Below are positions 1-7,154 of a DNA stretch of 11,688 nucleotides, piece after piece. The DNA comes from an uncultured beta proteobacterium (lineage in GTDB: Bacteria; Pseudomonadota; Gammaproteobacteria; Burkholderiales; Burkholderiaceae_C), in contig CAIQEX010000031.1 in assembly GCA_903870955.1 (NCBI GenBank), forward strand, positions 1-11,688. The letters run 5' to 3'. Position 1 is the first letter of the stretch. The number at the start of each line of letters is the position of its first letter. The notes below the pieces were generated by a model that was not told where the DNA came from, did not search any database, and saw only the letters and a list, made by a program, of their open reading frames with translations. The translations under genes were made by a program, and so were the position numbers.

Positions 1-2
1 CT

Positions 3-632
3 GAGGAAGGCATCAATATGTTTTTGGCCGGGCCGGAGTGGTATGTGCGTGGCTTCATCGCGCAGTTGCATGGCGATGCGCGTTTTGCGGACATAGCGCC
101 AAAAGAGAGTTGGTCGGACACGCAACCGTTCAAGAAGATGCTGGTTAAGGTCAAGCGCGAAATCATCCGCATGAACCACCCGACGATTCGCCCGTCCGAG
201 GGCCGTGCGCCAGCGGTAGCACCGGCCACCGTCAAGCGCTGGCTGGATCAGGGCCATGACGATGCGGGCCGACCGGTGGTGACACTGGACACACGCAACG
301 ACTACGAGGTGGATGCCGGCACCTTTAACGGCGCGATTGACTGGCGCCTGACCAAATTCACCGAGTTTCCCCAGGCCGTGCGCGAGCACAAGGCCGAGTT
401 GGAAGACAAAACTGTGATCAGCTTCTGCACCGGTGGTATCCGCTGCGAGAAGGCCGCCATCCTGATGCACGAGTTGGGGCTACCGCACGTCTACCAAATC
501 GAAGGCGGCATTCTCAAATACTTTGAGGAAGTGGGCGGCGCGCATTACACCGGTGGCTGCTTTGTGTTTGACGAGCGGCGCGCGGTGGACGCACAGCTCA
601 AGGCTGCGCCGGAGTTGGTAAACCCGGCGTGA
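3..632 (+). CDS. trhO: tRNA uridine(34) hydroxylase TrhO (rhodanese-like), 5' end cut by window
   Basis: TrhO (YceA family) hydroxylates U34 of certain tRNAs to 5-hydroxyuridine, the oxygen-dependent first step toward cmo5U/mo5U wobble bases. The frame is open from base 3 and begins with residues EEGIN, a conserved internal motif of the family, so the ATG at 18 is internal and the true start lies left of the window. A rhodanese domain follows: the DTRNDYE segment (about bases 289-309) is the usual rhodanese DxR region, and [12 protein letters not shown] carries the probable catalytic Cys (codon 426-428) and a second conserved Cys. The family's Cys-containing GGCFVFDER segment lies near the end. 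The C-terminus is short. The gene converges on the PhoD-like gene and the two coding regions overlap by 35 bp. Family assignment is secure; nothing is visible of its promoter. Confidence 0.95.
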   Translation, partial: EEGINMFLAGPEWYVRGFIAQLHGDARFADIAPKESWSDTQPFKKMLVKVKREIIRMNHPTIRPSEGRAPAVAPATVKRWLDQGHDDAGRPVVTLDTRNDYEVDAGTFNGAIDWRLTKFTEFPQAVREHKAELEDKTVISFCTGGIRCEKAAILMHELGLPHVYQIEGGILKYFEEVGGAHYTGGCFVFDERRAVDAQLKAAPELVNPA

Positions 633-2169
633 CCGGGTGAATCACCTTGCTGCTGGGTTCGGCCTCGTTTTCTACCCACCAGTTCACCCATAGGCGCTGC
701 GCCGGGTTGCTTATGTCGTCAGGTTCCAGAGTCAGAAAGTTGCGTGCGCCGATCAGGCGACGCGCGGTGGTGGGGAACTCGACCATGGCTGCCGTAATGC
801 CTCGGTCCACTGTTTCGACTTGCAAACAGGCCTGCTCCAGAAAGTAGCGCGCCATGGCCACCGGCGGCGGGTGCACGATGCCACTGCTGGTGACCTGGTT
901 GATGATCTGCGCATTGATGTCGGCACTGTCGCGTCGCGACTCCAGCACCCCCAATGCGGCCACGTGCACATCGCCACTCACCACCGTGATACGGCATGAA
1001 TTGTCTTTGCTGTAGGCGAACAATCGGTGAATCAGACGCAGCCGCTCGGCCCGGTGCGCGGCGCTGGTCCAGTGGTCGCGCAAGTCGTCTTCCAGCTCTT
1101 GTTGGCCCGGCAGGACGCCCAACATTTTCTCCAGCAACTCGAAACTGGGATGCACCACCGGAATGCTGCTCATCAGCACCAGATGCTGCATGTCCCTCTG
1201 TGCATCGAGCCACTGGTAAACGGCAGTCCAACTGGCCTCGCTCAAAACCTGCGAACTTTGCAAATTGCCGCCAGTCTGGCGCTCCGGACTGCGCTCGCTG
1301 CGCATATCGATGGCCAGCAGTCCCATGCTGCCCATGCGATAGCCCGCACTCAAGGCGCTCTGCCCGGGCAAGGTGCAAGGCGGCGGTGTGCCCAACAGAC
1401 TTTGCCGCTGAAACAGCGAGAAGCAGGTTTTGGCAATGGCGAACACGCCTTGATAGACCGGGCAATCGTGGTCCTCCAGCGGATACGAACCCCAACCATC
1501 GAAAATATCGTGGTCGTCCCACATCATGACGGCGGGCAAACTGGCAAGGGTTTGGGCCACCTCCGGTTGCGACCACTTGGTGAGATAGAGGCCCTCGAAG
1601 AAGGCTGTCACCTGGGTCTGCAATGCGGGCGTCCACTGGGCCTTGCGGCGCTGGTCCTGCGTCAACTGACTCCATGCCACGATGTCGGGGCAAGTCGGGT
1701 CTTGCCAAAAGGCGTCGGAATAGACCTGATCACCCCCCATCAGCAGCACATGGTAGGGACCAAAAGTGCGCCCGTTGATACGCTCGCGCCCGGCGTGCAA
1801 ATTCATCAGACGCGTCCACAACGCGTTCTTGTCAACCACCCCTTTCATCAACGAGGGGCTGGAAAATCCATTGCAGGAGACATAGGCCATGCGCGACGAT
1901 TCGCCTGCTGCAGGTACATGCATCGCGTTGCTTTTGCCGTCTACGCTGTAGCTGACCCGCTGAGCCGAATCACCCTGCAACACCGAGAAAGCCGCTCGCC
2001 ACACGCTGGCACCGTTTTGCAGCGAGCACAGCAGCGAGAAAGGTGCGGTTGCCGAAGTGCCTTTCAACGTGGGTGCATTTGAGGTGTCGGTCACCACCAG
2101 CACGCTAACGCACCAGCGATTGTTTTGAATACCGAGGAATTGCAGAACCGGGCCGAGCAGATTTGCCAT
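598..2169 (-). CDS. PhoD-like metallophosphatase, probably cytoplasmic
   Basis: A 523-aa protein with the metal-binding signature of PhoD-like (alkaline phosphatase D) metallophosphatases: GGDQVY at residues 145-150, [12 protein letters not shown] at 217-228, DMRSER at 288-293 and SGDVH at 398-402. These supply the Asp/His ligands of the active-site metal centre, so phosphoester hydrolysis is expected; the substrate cannot be inferred. The open frame extends 33 codons further to 2268, but the ATG at 2169 is preferred because it has a purine-rich AAGAAAGAAAG just upstream, and the extension is AT-rich and does not look like a targeting peptide. With this start there is no twin-arginine or Sec signal, unlike exported Bacillus PhoD, so a cytoplasmic enzyme is inferred. 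Its last codons overlap the end of convergent trhO by 35 bp. It is transcribed divergently from the exported pair beginning at 2374. Confidence 0.85.
   Translation of the reverse strand: MANLLGPVLQFLGIQNNRWCVSVLVVTDTSNAPTLKGTSATAPFSLLCSLQNGASVWRAAFSVLQGDSAQRVSYSVDGKSNAMHVPAAGESSRMAYVSCNGFSSPSLMKGVVDKNALWTRLMNLHAGRERINGRTFGPYHVLLMGGDQVYSDAFWQDPTCPDIVAWSQLTQDQRRKAQWTPALQTQVTAFFEGLYLTKWSQPEVAQTLASLPAVMMWDDHDIFDGWGSYPLEDHDCPVYQGVFAIAKTCFSLFQRQSLLGTPPPCTLPGQSALSAGYRMGSMGLLAIDMRSERSPERQTGGNLQSSQVLSEASWTAVYQWLDAQRDMQHLVLMSSIPVVHPSFELLEKMLGVLPGQQELEDDLRDHWTSAAHRAERLRLIHRLFAYSKDNSCRITVVSGDVHVAALGVLESRRDSADINAQIINQVTSSGIVHPPPVAMARYFLEQACLQVETVDRGITAAMVEFPTTARRLIGARNFLTLEPDDISNPAQRLWVNWWVENEAEPSSKVIHPVTPGLPTPAQP
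622..638. terminator. Possible hairpin at the trhO / phoD-like convergence
   Basis: ACCCGG (622-627) and CCGGGT (633-638) form a perfect 6-bp GC-rich stem around a 5-nt loop that holds the trhO stop codon. A second palindrome, GGTGA-A-TCACC (636-646), overlaps it. On the plus strand there is no T-run; on the minus strand only TTT follows. It may end transcription between the convergent genes, but it lies inside the 3' coding end of the minus-strand gene, so this is weak. Confidence 0.3.
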
Positions 2170-2373
2170 GGTTGCTTTCTTTCTTGTTTTTGTTGTGGAA
2201 GCCGTTGGAGCTTTGCACATCACCGCATTAAATGCAATGAAATATCGAAAATGCAGCACATGATTCATTGCCAGAAAATGATCCCAGCACCGTGACTGTC
2301 AGCCCAATCCCGTGACACAAGCGTTACAGTAATTGCTTGTTTCAAGCGCTAACCAACAATTAGGACCCCTTTC
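2170..2373. promoter_or_regulatory. Divergent intergenic region with nested inverted repeats
   Basis: This 204-bp gap lies between the phoD-like gene (minus) and the exported pair (plus), so it must hold both promoters, though I see no convincing -35/-10 pair. It holds several short symmetries. ACAAGC (2317-2322) pairs with GCTTGT (2335-2340), and inside it TTAC-A-GTAA (2324-2332) is a perfect 9-bp palindrome. GCTTG (2335-2339) can instead pair with CAAGC (2343-2347). CAAGCG occurs directly repeated at 2318 and 2343. Nearer the phoD-like start is GCATT-A-AATGC (2225-2235). AGGA at 2362-2365 is the likely ribosome binding site of the plus-strand gene. The palindromes could be operators; this is inference. 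Confidence 0.4.
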
Positions 2374-2805
2374 ATGAAAAGTCTGATCCCCGTTTTAGTT
2401 TTGGCCGCTAGCCTGTGCAGCCCTGTTTTTGCACAAAGCAACAAAGCCAGCCAGGCATCCGGCTTGGCGGCGACCAGCATCCTGGCCTCTCCCGTGCTGT
2501 CGCTGGAGGGCAAGCCACTGGAGGCTTCTGTGGCACTGGGACTGGGTGGCGTATTTACGGTGGTGGCAGTGGCCGAGGGTGCCAGCGAAGCGGTGTCATT
2601 GACCATCAAGGGGGTTGAGGCGGGGAGCACGTTCATCGTCAAGGCCTCCACCGCCGCGGTGAAAGCTTCAGCGGTCGCGGTGGGAACCAGCCTGCGTGTC
2701 ACGGCAGAGTCGACCGGCTACGCGCTCATGGCGTCAGGCCAATTGCTGGCCTTCATCCCCAACGCGATTGGTCAGGCGCTGTTGTACCAATCGCAGGTGA
2801 AGTGA
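2374..2805 (+). CDS. Small exported Ala/Ser/Val-rich protein of unknown function
   Basis: A 143-aa protein with a clear Sec signal peptide: K2, hydrophobic core at about 4-14, and an AXA-like cleavage site after VFA (residue 20). The mature part is about 123 aa, with many Ala, Ser, Val and Gly and alternating hydrophobic/polar stretches (about 51-69 and 85-110), suggesting beta structure or amphipathic packing. It ends in a hydrophobic segment, LLAFIPNAIGQALL, that could touch a membrane. No Cys remains after cleavage. I recall small exported proteins named STM0539 family that look similar, including the FIPN segment, but could not check this. The ATG at 2374 is supported by AGGA 8 nt upstream. 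The next gene starts 2 bp after its stop, so the two are almost certainly one transcription unit. Function unknown. Confidence 0.8.
   Translation: MKSLIPVLVLAASLCSPVFAQSNKASQASGLAATSILASPVLSLEGKPLEASVALGLGGVFTVVAVAEGASEAVSLTIKGVEAGSTFIVKASTAAVKASAVAVGTSLRVTAESTGYALMASGQLLAFIPNAIGQALLYQSQVK
2795..2800 (+). promoter_or_regulatory. Ribosome binding site deciding the DUF2145 start
   Basis: AGGTGA sits 7 nt before ATG 2808 and within the final codons of the preceding gene. The in-frame GTG at 2802 would leave only 1 nt of spacing, so ATG 2808 is the better start. The arrangement implies coupled translation of the two genes. Confidence 0.65.
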
Positions 2806-2807
2806 AT

Positions 2808-3614
2808 ATGCGTGCCACCCTGCGGGCCATGGCCGCGCTGGTGCTGTCTGCTTGCATGGTTGGTACAGCGACGGCGGGAACCCCGTGTTCAGACGCGCCC
2901 CCCAAACCCACATCGATTCAGCAAGCTTTCCAGGCCGCGTACAAAACGCACCTGCGTCTGGAACAGCTTCAACCCAAAATCGCGCTCATGGGCCGTGTCG
3001 GGCAGGACCTGTCGAAATATGGGTTGCGCTACTCGCATATCGCCTTCATCCAAAAAGACGAAGCCAGTGGTCAATGGCGCACCACCCATTTGCTCAACGC
3101 CTGCAACAGCAACCAGTCGGCCCTCTGGCAAGAGGGACTGGCCAACTTTTTCCTGGATGATCTGACGGCTTACGACGCCTTGCTGGTCATCCCGTCACCG
3201 GCGATTCAGGAAAAACTGCAGGCTTTGGTCAGCAATCGGGACAGCATCAAAGCCATGCACCAACCGCTATACAACATGGTGGCGTATCCGTTCTCGGACA
3301 AATACCAAAATTCCAACCAGTGGGCGCTCGAACTATTTGCTGAGGCACTTTCGCAGCAAGCCGGCATCAACCCACCCATCACCACCCGCAAGCAATCCCA
3401 GCAGTGGCTCAAGCTCACCAACTACGAGCCCAGCACGCTCAAACTGAGCGCCTTTACGCGTTTGGGCGCGCGCATGTTCAAGGCCAATGTGGCGTTTGAC
3501 GACCACCCGGATGAACGCAGATTTGCCGACCTGATCGACACCGTGACGGTCGAATCGATGGCCAACTACATCAAACGGGTGGACCCAAGCAGCACCACCG
3601 AAGTGGTGCGCTAG
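2808..3614 (+). CDS. DUF2145 family exported protein, possible lipoprotein
   Basis: A 268-aa protein matching, by recognised motifs, the DUF2145 family of proteobacteria: RYSHIAF (residues 74-80), a Cys in LLNACN (95-100), the segment GLANFFLDD (110-118) and YQNSNQWALE (166-175). The N-terminus is a signal peptide with two readings: a lipobox L-S-A-C at 13-16, making Cys16 a lipidated residue, or signal peptidase I cleavage after ATA at about residue 23, just before GTPC. Either way it acts outside the cytoplasm. The order His77, then a conserved Asn/Ser/Gln/Trp helix, resembles circularly permuted papain-like (NlpC/P60, YiiX-type) folds, but the expected nucleophile Cys is Ser or Asn here; this is my inference. 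The gene follows the small exported gene by 2 bp, and the two probably act together. It ends 22 bp before the convergent flavodoxin gene. Confidence 0.8.
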   Translation: MRATLRAMAALVLSACMVGTATAGTPCSDAPPKPTSIQQAFQAAYKTHLRLEQLQPKIALMGRVGQDLSKYGLRYSHIAFIQKDEASGQWRTTHLLNACNSNQSALWQEGLANFFLDDLTAYDALLVIPSPAIQEKLQALVSNRDSIKAMHQPLYNMVAYPFSDKYQNSNQWALELFAEALSQQAGINPPITTRKQSQQWLKLTNYEPSTLKLSAFTRLGARMFKANVAFDDHPDERRFADLIDTVTVESMANYIKRVDPSSTTEVVR

Positions 3615-3628
3615 GGGTTCCTTAAGTC

Positions 3629-3657
3629 GCTGCCAATCAGCCTTTGAACTTGGCAGC
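3629..3657. terminator. Candidate bidirectional hairpin between convergent genes
   Basis: GCTGCCAA (3629-3636) is the exact reverse complement of TTGGCAGC (3650-3657), with a 13-nt loop between. It spans the stop codon of the minus-strand flavodoxin gene and lies 14 bp after the DUF2145 stop, the expected place for a shared terminator. Neither strand has a T-run after the stem, so intrinsic termination would be poor. Confidence 0.4.
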
Positions 3658-4191
3658 CAGAGCCGCAATGCGCTCGCCAAACAAACGACCGGTTTCCAGG
3701 TCGCCGGCATTCATTTCGTCCGCGCCGGAATCGCCAGGAGTCTGTGCAATCGGGCCGCCGCTGGACGCCAGGTAGTTGATGTCGCTACGCTGCGAAGCCT
3801 TGGTGTTGTTGTAATTGATACCGGTGCCAGCCCAGATGCCGCCATGCTGCATGGCCAGGGTCATGAAGTAGTGGATGGTGCTGAACTTGTCGCCGTTCAT
3901 GTTGGCGCTGGCTGTGAAGCCGCCAAAGATCTTGTCCTTCCAGGCCTGGGTGTACCAGGGTTTGGAAGACGCATCGGCAAACTTCTTGAACTGCCAGCTC
4001 ACCGAGCCCATGTAGGTCGGCGAGCCGAAGATGATGGCGTCGGCCTCAGCCAAAGTTTCCCATCCGCCTTCAGGCAGGTTGCCATCCGCGTCGATGGTGA
4101 TCAATTCGGCGCTAGCGCCACTTGCCACCGACTGCGCAAAGCGCTGGGTATGACCATATCCGGAATGAAAAACCACTGCTACTTTTGCCAT
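3637..4191 (-). CDS. Flavodoxin / WrbA-like FMN-dependent NAD(P)H oxidoreductase
   Basis: A 184-aa flavodoxin-fold protein. The N-terminal strand leads into the FMN phosphate-binding loop HSGYGHT (residues 9-15). A second loop, GSPTYMGS (56-63), corresponds to the GSPTRFG segment of WrbA-type quinone reductases and would contact the isoalloxazine ring. GGFTASAN (90-97) is the third FMN-contact region. Length is slightly below WrbA's roughly 200 aa. Two-electron reduction of quinones with NAD(P)H is the likely chemistry, inferred from the family. The start is well supported: AGGAG lies 6 nt before the ATG. It lies 75 bp downstream of the pirin gene in the same direction, and pirin, this protein and the LysR gene together look like a redox or electrophile response group. 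The exact substrate is unknown, so no gene symbol is given. Confidence 0.88.
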   Translation of the reverse strand: MAKVAVVFHSGYGHTQRFAQSVASGASAELITIDADGNLPEGGWETLAEADAIIFGSPTYMGSVSWQFKKFADASSKPWYTQAWKDKIFGGFTASANMNGDKFSTIHYFMTLAMQHGGIWAGTGINYNNTKASQRSDINYLASSGGPIAQTPGDSGADEMNAGDLETGRLFGERIAALAAKFKG

Positions 4192-4214
4192 CTATTGCTC
4201 CTGTTGAAAAATTA

Positions 4215-4261
4215 AAAAGTTCCACTGAACGCAGAACACACCGAGAAAAAAGAGAACTTTT
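4215..4261. repeat. 8-bp inverted repeat between pirin and flavodoxin genes
   Basis: AAAAGTTC (4215-4222) and GAACTTTT (4254-4261) are exact reverse complements separated by 31 nt, filling most of the 75-bp gap. The arms are AT-rich, so an RNA hairpin would be weak. A protein-binding or mRNA-processing role between the two minus-strand genes is possible, but chance is not excluded. Confidence 0.35.
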
Positions 4262-4266
4262 GCGGG

Positions 4267-4968
4267 TCAGGGTGCCAGATCAAACACCAGCACTTCAGCG
4301 CCCTCGCCTTGTGACAATTCGACGTGGGTCTCGCCATCGAGCAACGCCGCATCACCCGCTGACAGATTTTGCCCATTCACACTGATCTTGCCGCGCATCA
4401 CATGCACATAGCCCTTGCGCTGGCTGGACAAATCTATCGATGCGGACTGCCCAGCTTCAAACAAACCGCTATAAAGCTTGGCATCGGCGTTAATTTTTAC
4501 CGAGCCGTCTGACGCATCGGGCGAGGCCAAAAGACGCAACACACCCTGCTTTTCAGCCGCAGAAAAGGTCTTCTGCTCATAGCCGGGTGGAATGCCGTTC
4601 TTGCTGGGCTCGATCCAGATCTGGAAAAAATGGGTGGTCTCGCCTTCAGCGTGATTGAACTCGCTGTGCTGCACGCCAGTGCCCGCACTCATGCGCTGCA
4701 CGTCGCCCGGCGGTATGCCCTTGACGTTGCCCATGCTGTCCTTGTGGGCCAGGTTGCCGGACACCACATAGCTGATGATTTCCATATCCCGATGGCCATG
4801 CGTGCCAAAGCCCGTTCCGGGCGCAATACGGTCCTCGTTGATGACCCGCAAATTACCCCACCCCATGTGCTTGGGATCGTAATAGCCGGCGAATGAAAAA
4901 CTATGGAAAGACTTCAGCCAGCCGTGGTCGGCGTAGCCGCGTTCACAAGATTTACGTAGGGTCAACAT
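4267..4968 (-). CDS. Pirin family protein (YhaK/YhhW-like bicupin)
   Basis: A 233-aa protein with the full pirin N-terminal cupin: HSFSFAGYYDP at 22-32, then metal ligands His57 and His59 (in THGHRDMEI) and His101 and Glu103 (in QHSEFNH). These are the same numbers I recall for the E. coli YhhW metal site. The second, ligand-poor cupin spans roughly residues 145-233. Bacterial pirins of this group can act as quercetin 2,3-dioxygenases in vitro; the physiological role is unsettled, with redox sensing or handling of aromatic electrophiles proposed. The length equals that of E. coli YhaK, which likewise sits beside a LysR gene (yhaJ). Divergent from the LysR gene by 87 bp; the flavodoxin gene follows in the same direction. 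The ATG at 4968 has no strong Shine-Dalgarno, but the N-terminus aligns with the family there. Confidence 0.93.
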   Translation of the reverse strand: MLTLRKSCERGYADHGWLKSFHSFSFAGYYDPKHMGWGNLRVINEDRIAPGTGFGTHGHRDMEIISYVVSGNLAHKDSMGNVKGIPPGDVQRMSAGTGVQHSEFNHAEGETTHFFQIWIEPSKNGIPPGYEQKTFSAAEKQGVLRLLASPDASDGSVKINADAKLYSGLFEAGQSASIDLSSQRKGYVHVMRGKISVNGQNLSAGDAALLDGETHVELSQGEGAEVLVFDLAP

Positions 4969-5013
4969 AGGTGTACTTTAGTTTGGCCAAGGCGCAGCAT
5001 GGTGCATGGCGAT

Positions 5014-5024
5014 TGATGGCATCA
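5014..5024. promoter_or_regulatory. Candidate LysR operator palindrome
   Basis: TGATG-G-CATCA is a perfect 11-bp palindrome in the 87-bp divergent region, 45 bp from the pirin start and 31 bp from the LysR start. LysR-type regulators usually bind interrupted palindromes in such shared regions and control both themselves and the divergent gene. A looser repeat, TTCAA (5025-5029) with TTGAA (5046-5050), sits beside it and could be the second half of an extended site. I do not see an unambiguous promoter for either gene. Confidence 0.45.
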
Positions 5025-5055
5025 TTCAAATGCTTTCACTTTAAGTTGAACCATC

Positions 5056-5997
5056 ATGCAAACTCCACGTGACGTACTCACGCCCGATGCACTGGCCATG
5101 CTGCAAACCATCGCCAAATCCGGCAGCTTTGCGGCGGCCGCGCGCGAAATGGGCATGGTGCCCAGCGCGCTCACCTACCGTGTGCGACAAATCGAAGATG
5201 CGCTGGACGTGCTGCTGTACGACCGCAGCTCGCGTCAGGCCAAAATGACCGAAGCCGGGGCCGAACTGCTGCGCGAAGGCGAGCGCCTGCTGGTGGAGAT
5301 CGATGCGGTGGCCAACCGCGTCAAACGCGTCGCCACCGGTTGGGAATCGCAATTCACCATCGCTGTGGACACGATTATTTCCAAGACCACGATCATGGAA
5401 CTGTGCGAGGCCTTTTATGCGATGTCGCCGCCCACCCAAATCCGCCTGCGTGACGAAACGCTTTCGGGCGTGATGGGTGCGCTGACCTCGGGACAGGCCG
5501 ATCTGGCCATTGGCGCCGGGCCGGACTCCAACACCATCGGTGGCATCCACAGCAAGCCGCTGGGCACCGTGAATTTCATTTATGCCGTGGCACCGCACCA
5601 TCCGTTAGCCAACGCCCCCGAGCCTTTGAGCGATGAGCTGATTCAGAAGCACCGCGCCGTGGCCGTGGCGGACTCGGTACAGCGCGGCGGCGGGCTGACG
5701 TTTGGCATCTTCAGCGGGCAGGAAGTGTTTACCGTGGCCAGCATGAAGGACAAACTGGAGGCCCAGTTGCGTGGCCTGGGTGGCGGCAATCTGCCCAGCG
5801 GTATGGCCAGTCGCTATGTGGAGGCCGGCCGCCTGGTGATTAAGAAAACCGAACGCCCAAAACGCCTGGTCACGGTGCATTACGCATGGCGCGGTGGGCA
5901 GAGCAAAACGCAGGGCCGCGCCATGCAATGGTGGCTGGCCCAACTCGACAGCGAAACCACCCGCAAGGCACTGCTGGAAAACCATACCAGTTATTGA
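5056..5997 (+). CDS. LysR-type transcriptional regulator, YhaJ-like
   Basis: A 313-aa LysR-type regulator. The winged helix-turn-helix covers about residues 8-66, with the recognition region GSFAAAAREMGMVPSALT followed by the family's dimerising linker helix. The periplasmic-binding-protein-like effector domain runs from about residue 97 to the end. It resembles E. coli YhaJ from memory in VPSAL, in GWES at the start of the effector domain, in the AxxHPL segment and in AVADS. YhaJ has been linked to sensing products of dinitrotoluene metabolism, suggesting an aromatic or quinone-like inducer here; that transfer is inference. The divergent pirin is the obvious target, along with the flavodoxin gene behind it. 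The ATG at 5056 lacks a strong Shine-Dalgarno but places the HTH correctly. A renalase-like gene follows 94 bp downstream. Confidence 0.93.
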   Translation: MQTPRDVLTPDALAMLQTIAKSGSFAAAAREMGMVPSALTYRVRQIEDALDVLLYDRSSRQAKMTEAGAELLREGERLLVEIDAVANRVKRVATGWESQFTIAVDTIISKTTIMELCEAFYAMSPPTQIRLRDETLSGVMGALTSGQADLAIGAGPDSNTIGGIHSKPLGTVNFIYAVAPHHPLANAPEPLSDELIQKHRAVAVADSVQRGGGLTFGIFSGQEVFTVASMKDKLEAQLRGLGGGNLPSGMASRYVEAGRLVIKKTERPKRLVTVHYAWRGGQSKTQGRAMQWWLAQLDSETTRKALLENHTSY

Positions 5998-6091
5998 CTT
6001 TGGTCATCAAGCAGGCCATGAGCGGCTGCGTGTGCGTGTATAAAGGATGCAAACTCTTTGACGACAACAACCACCACCGGAGAATTAGCGC

Positions 6092-7135
6092 ATGACCCAA
6101 CCCAAACGCATCGCCATCGTTGGAGCTGGCCTAGCCGCCATCACCTGTGCCCGCACCCTGGTGCAGGCCGGGCACAGTGTCACGGTATTCGAGAAAAGCC
6201 ATGGCGTAGGCGGACGCATGTCCACCCGCAGCAGCGACTTTGGAACCTTTGACCATGGTGCCCAGTACTTCACCGTGCGCGATGCCCGTTTTCAGCAAGC
6301 CCTGGCCACGGTGCCCGGCTTGTGCCGCCCCTGGAGCGCCAACACCGTGCAGGTGCTGGACTCGCATGGTCTGGTGGCTGAAGCTGGATTGCCCGCGCGT
6401 GAACCGCATTGGGTGGCCAAGCCGGGCATGAATGCACTGGTGCGCGGCTGGGCCAAGCCCTTGATGGACAACCGCTCGGTAGAGCTGGAAACCTGCGTGC
6501 GTGCCATCGAAAAAGATGCGCTCAACCCCAAGCAATGGCAGTTGCGCACCACCGGTGCGGGCGACAGCACGCACGTGTTCAGCGGTTTTGACGCTGTCGT
6601 TTTAGGCATCCCGGGCCCGCAGGCACAGGCACTGCTGGGCACCCAGACCAAGGCTGCCGCCCTGGCGAAAAAGGTCGCCAAGTCCACCGTAGCCCCTTGC
6701 TGGACGCTGATGATTGCCTTCCCTCAGGCTGTGCAACCCGGCCTGACCACCCTGGGGCCGCAGTGGAATGCAGCGCGCAGCACGCACCACCGCATCGCCT
6801 GGCTGGCACGCGAGTCCAGCAAGCCCGGACGCGGTGCCATTGAACGTTGGACCGTGCAGGCCAGCGCCGCCTGGTCGCAAGAACACTTGCAGGACGATGA
6901 CGCCCGCGTCACCGCCAAGCTGTTGAAGGCGTTTGCCGAAGTCACCGGCATCCGCGCCCAACCGGCCCACGCGGAGGTGCACCGCTGGCTCTACGCCAAG
7001 ACCGAAAGACCCTTGGGCGTATCTCACCTGTGGGATGCCAAGGCCGGCATTGGTGTCTGCGGCGACTGGTGCCTGGGGCACCGCGTGGAAGACGCGTTTG
7101 TGTCGGGGCTGGAACTGGCGCTAGCAGTCGCTTAA
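6092..7135 (+). CDS. Renalase-like FAD-dependent oxidoreductase
   Basis: A 347-aa flavoprotein of the amine-oxidase superfamily. The N-terminal dinucleotide fold has [11 protein letters not shown] (residues 10-20) with the GxGxxA motif, and the acidic residue closing the fold in VFEKS (32-36). Next comes GGRMSTR (40-46) with FDHGAQYF (53-60), the FAD-contact block typical of bacterial renalase-like proteins. The C-terminal FAD motif is [16 protein letters not shown] (about 324-339). Bacterial renalases oxidise off-pathway dihydro isomers of NAD(P)H; whether this one does, or acts on another substrate, cannot be told. Length matches renalases (about 330-345 aa). GGAG at 6079-6082 lies 9 nt before the ATG. 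It is co-directional with the LysR gene and with gluQ, which begins about 20 bp downstream, so it may head the translation-gene operon. Confidence 0.85.
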   Translation: MTQPKRIAIVGAGLAAITCARTLVQAGHSVTVFEKSHGVGGRMSTRSSDFGTFDHGAQYFTVRDARFQQALATVPGLCRPWSANTVQVLDSHGLVAEAGLPAREPHWVAKPGMNALVRGWAKPLMDNRSVELETCVRAIEKDALNPKQWQLRTTGAGDSTHVFSGFDAVVLGIPGPQAQALLGTQTKAAALAKKVAKSTVAPCWTLMIAFPQAVQPGLTTLGPQWNAARSTHHRIAWLARESSKPGRGAIERWTVQASAAWSQEHLQDDDARVTAKLLKAFAEVTGIRAQPAHAEVHRWLYAKTERPLGVSHLWDAKAGIGVCGDWCLGHRVEDAFVSGLELALAVA

Positions 7136-7154
7136 ATCGGAGTTGGGGGCAAGC

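Noticed and set aside
719..1708. Long minus-strand open frame of 329 codons in another frame of the phoD-like gene
   Set aside because: It is a shadow of the GC-rich phosphatase gene: Arg/Gly/Ala-rich composition and no recognisable motif, while the overlapping frame has all PhoD-like signatures.
1027..2082. Plus-strand open frame of 351 codons antisense to the phoD-like gene
   Set aside because: No domain, His/Gln/Arg-rich low-quality protein, fully covered by a convincing gene on the other strand.
5995..6006. TGAC-TTTG-GTCA hairpin at the LysR stop as a terminator
   Set aside because: Only a 4-bp stem and no T-run; too weak to claim.
6039..6044. TATAAA as a -10 box for the renalase-like gene
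   Set aside because: There is no acceptable -35 element 16-18 bp upstream and the extended -10 dinucleotide is one base out of register. A promoter in 5998-6091 is likely, but this box is not convincing.
7143..7145. TTG as the gluQ start
   Set aside because: It directly abuts GGAG with no spacing; GTG 7155 gives a family-typical N-terminus.
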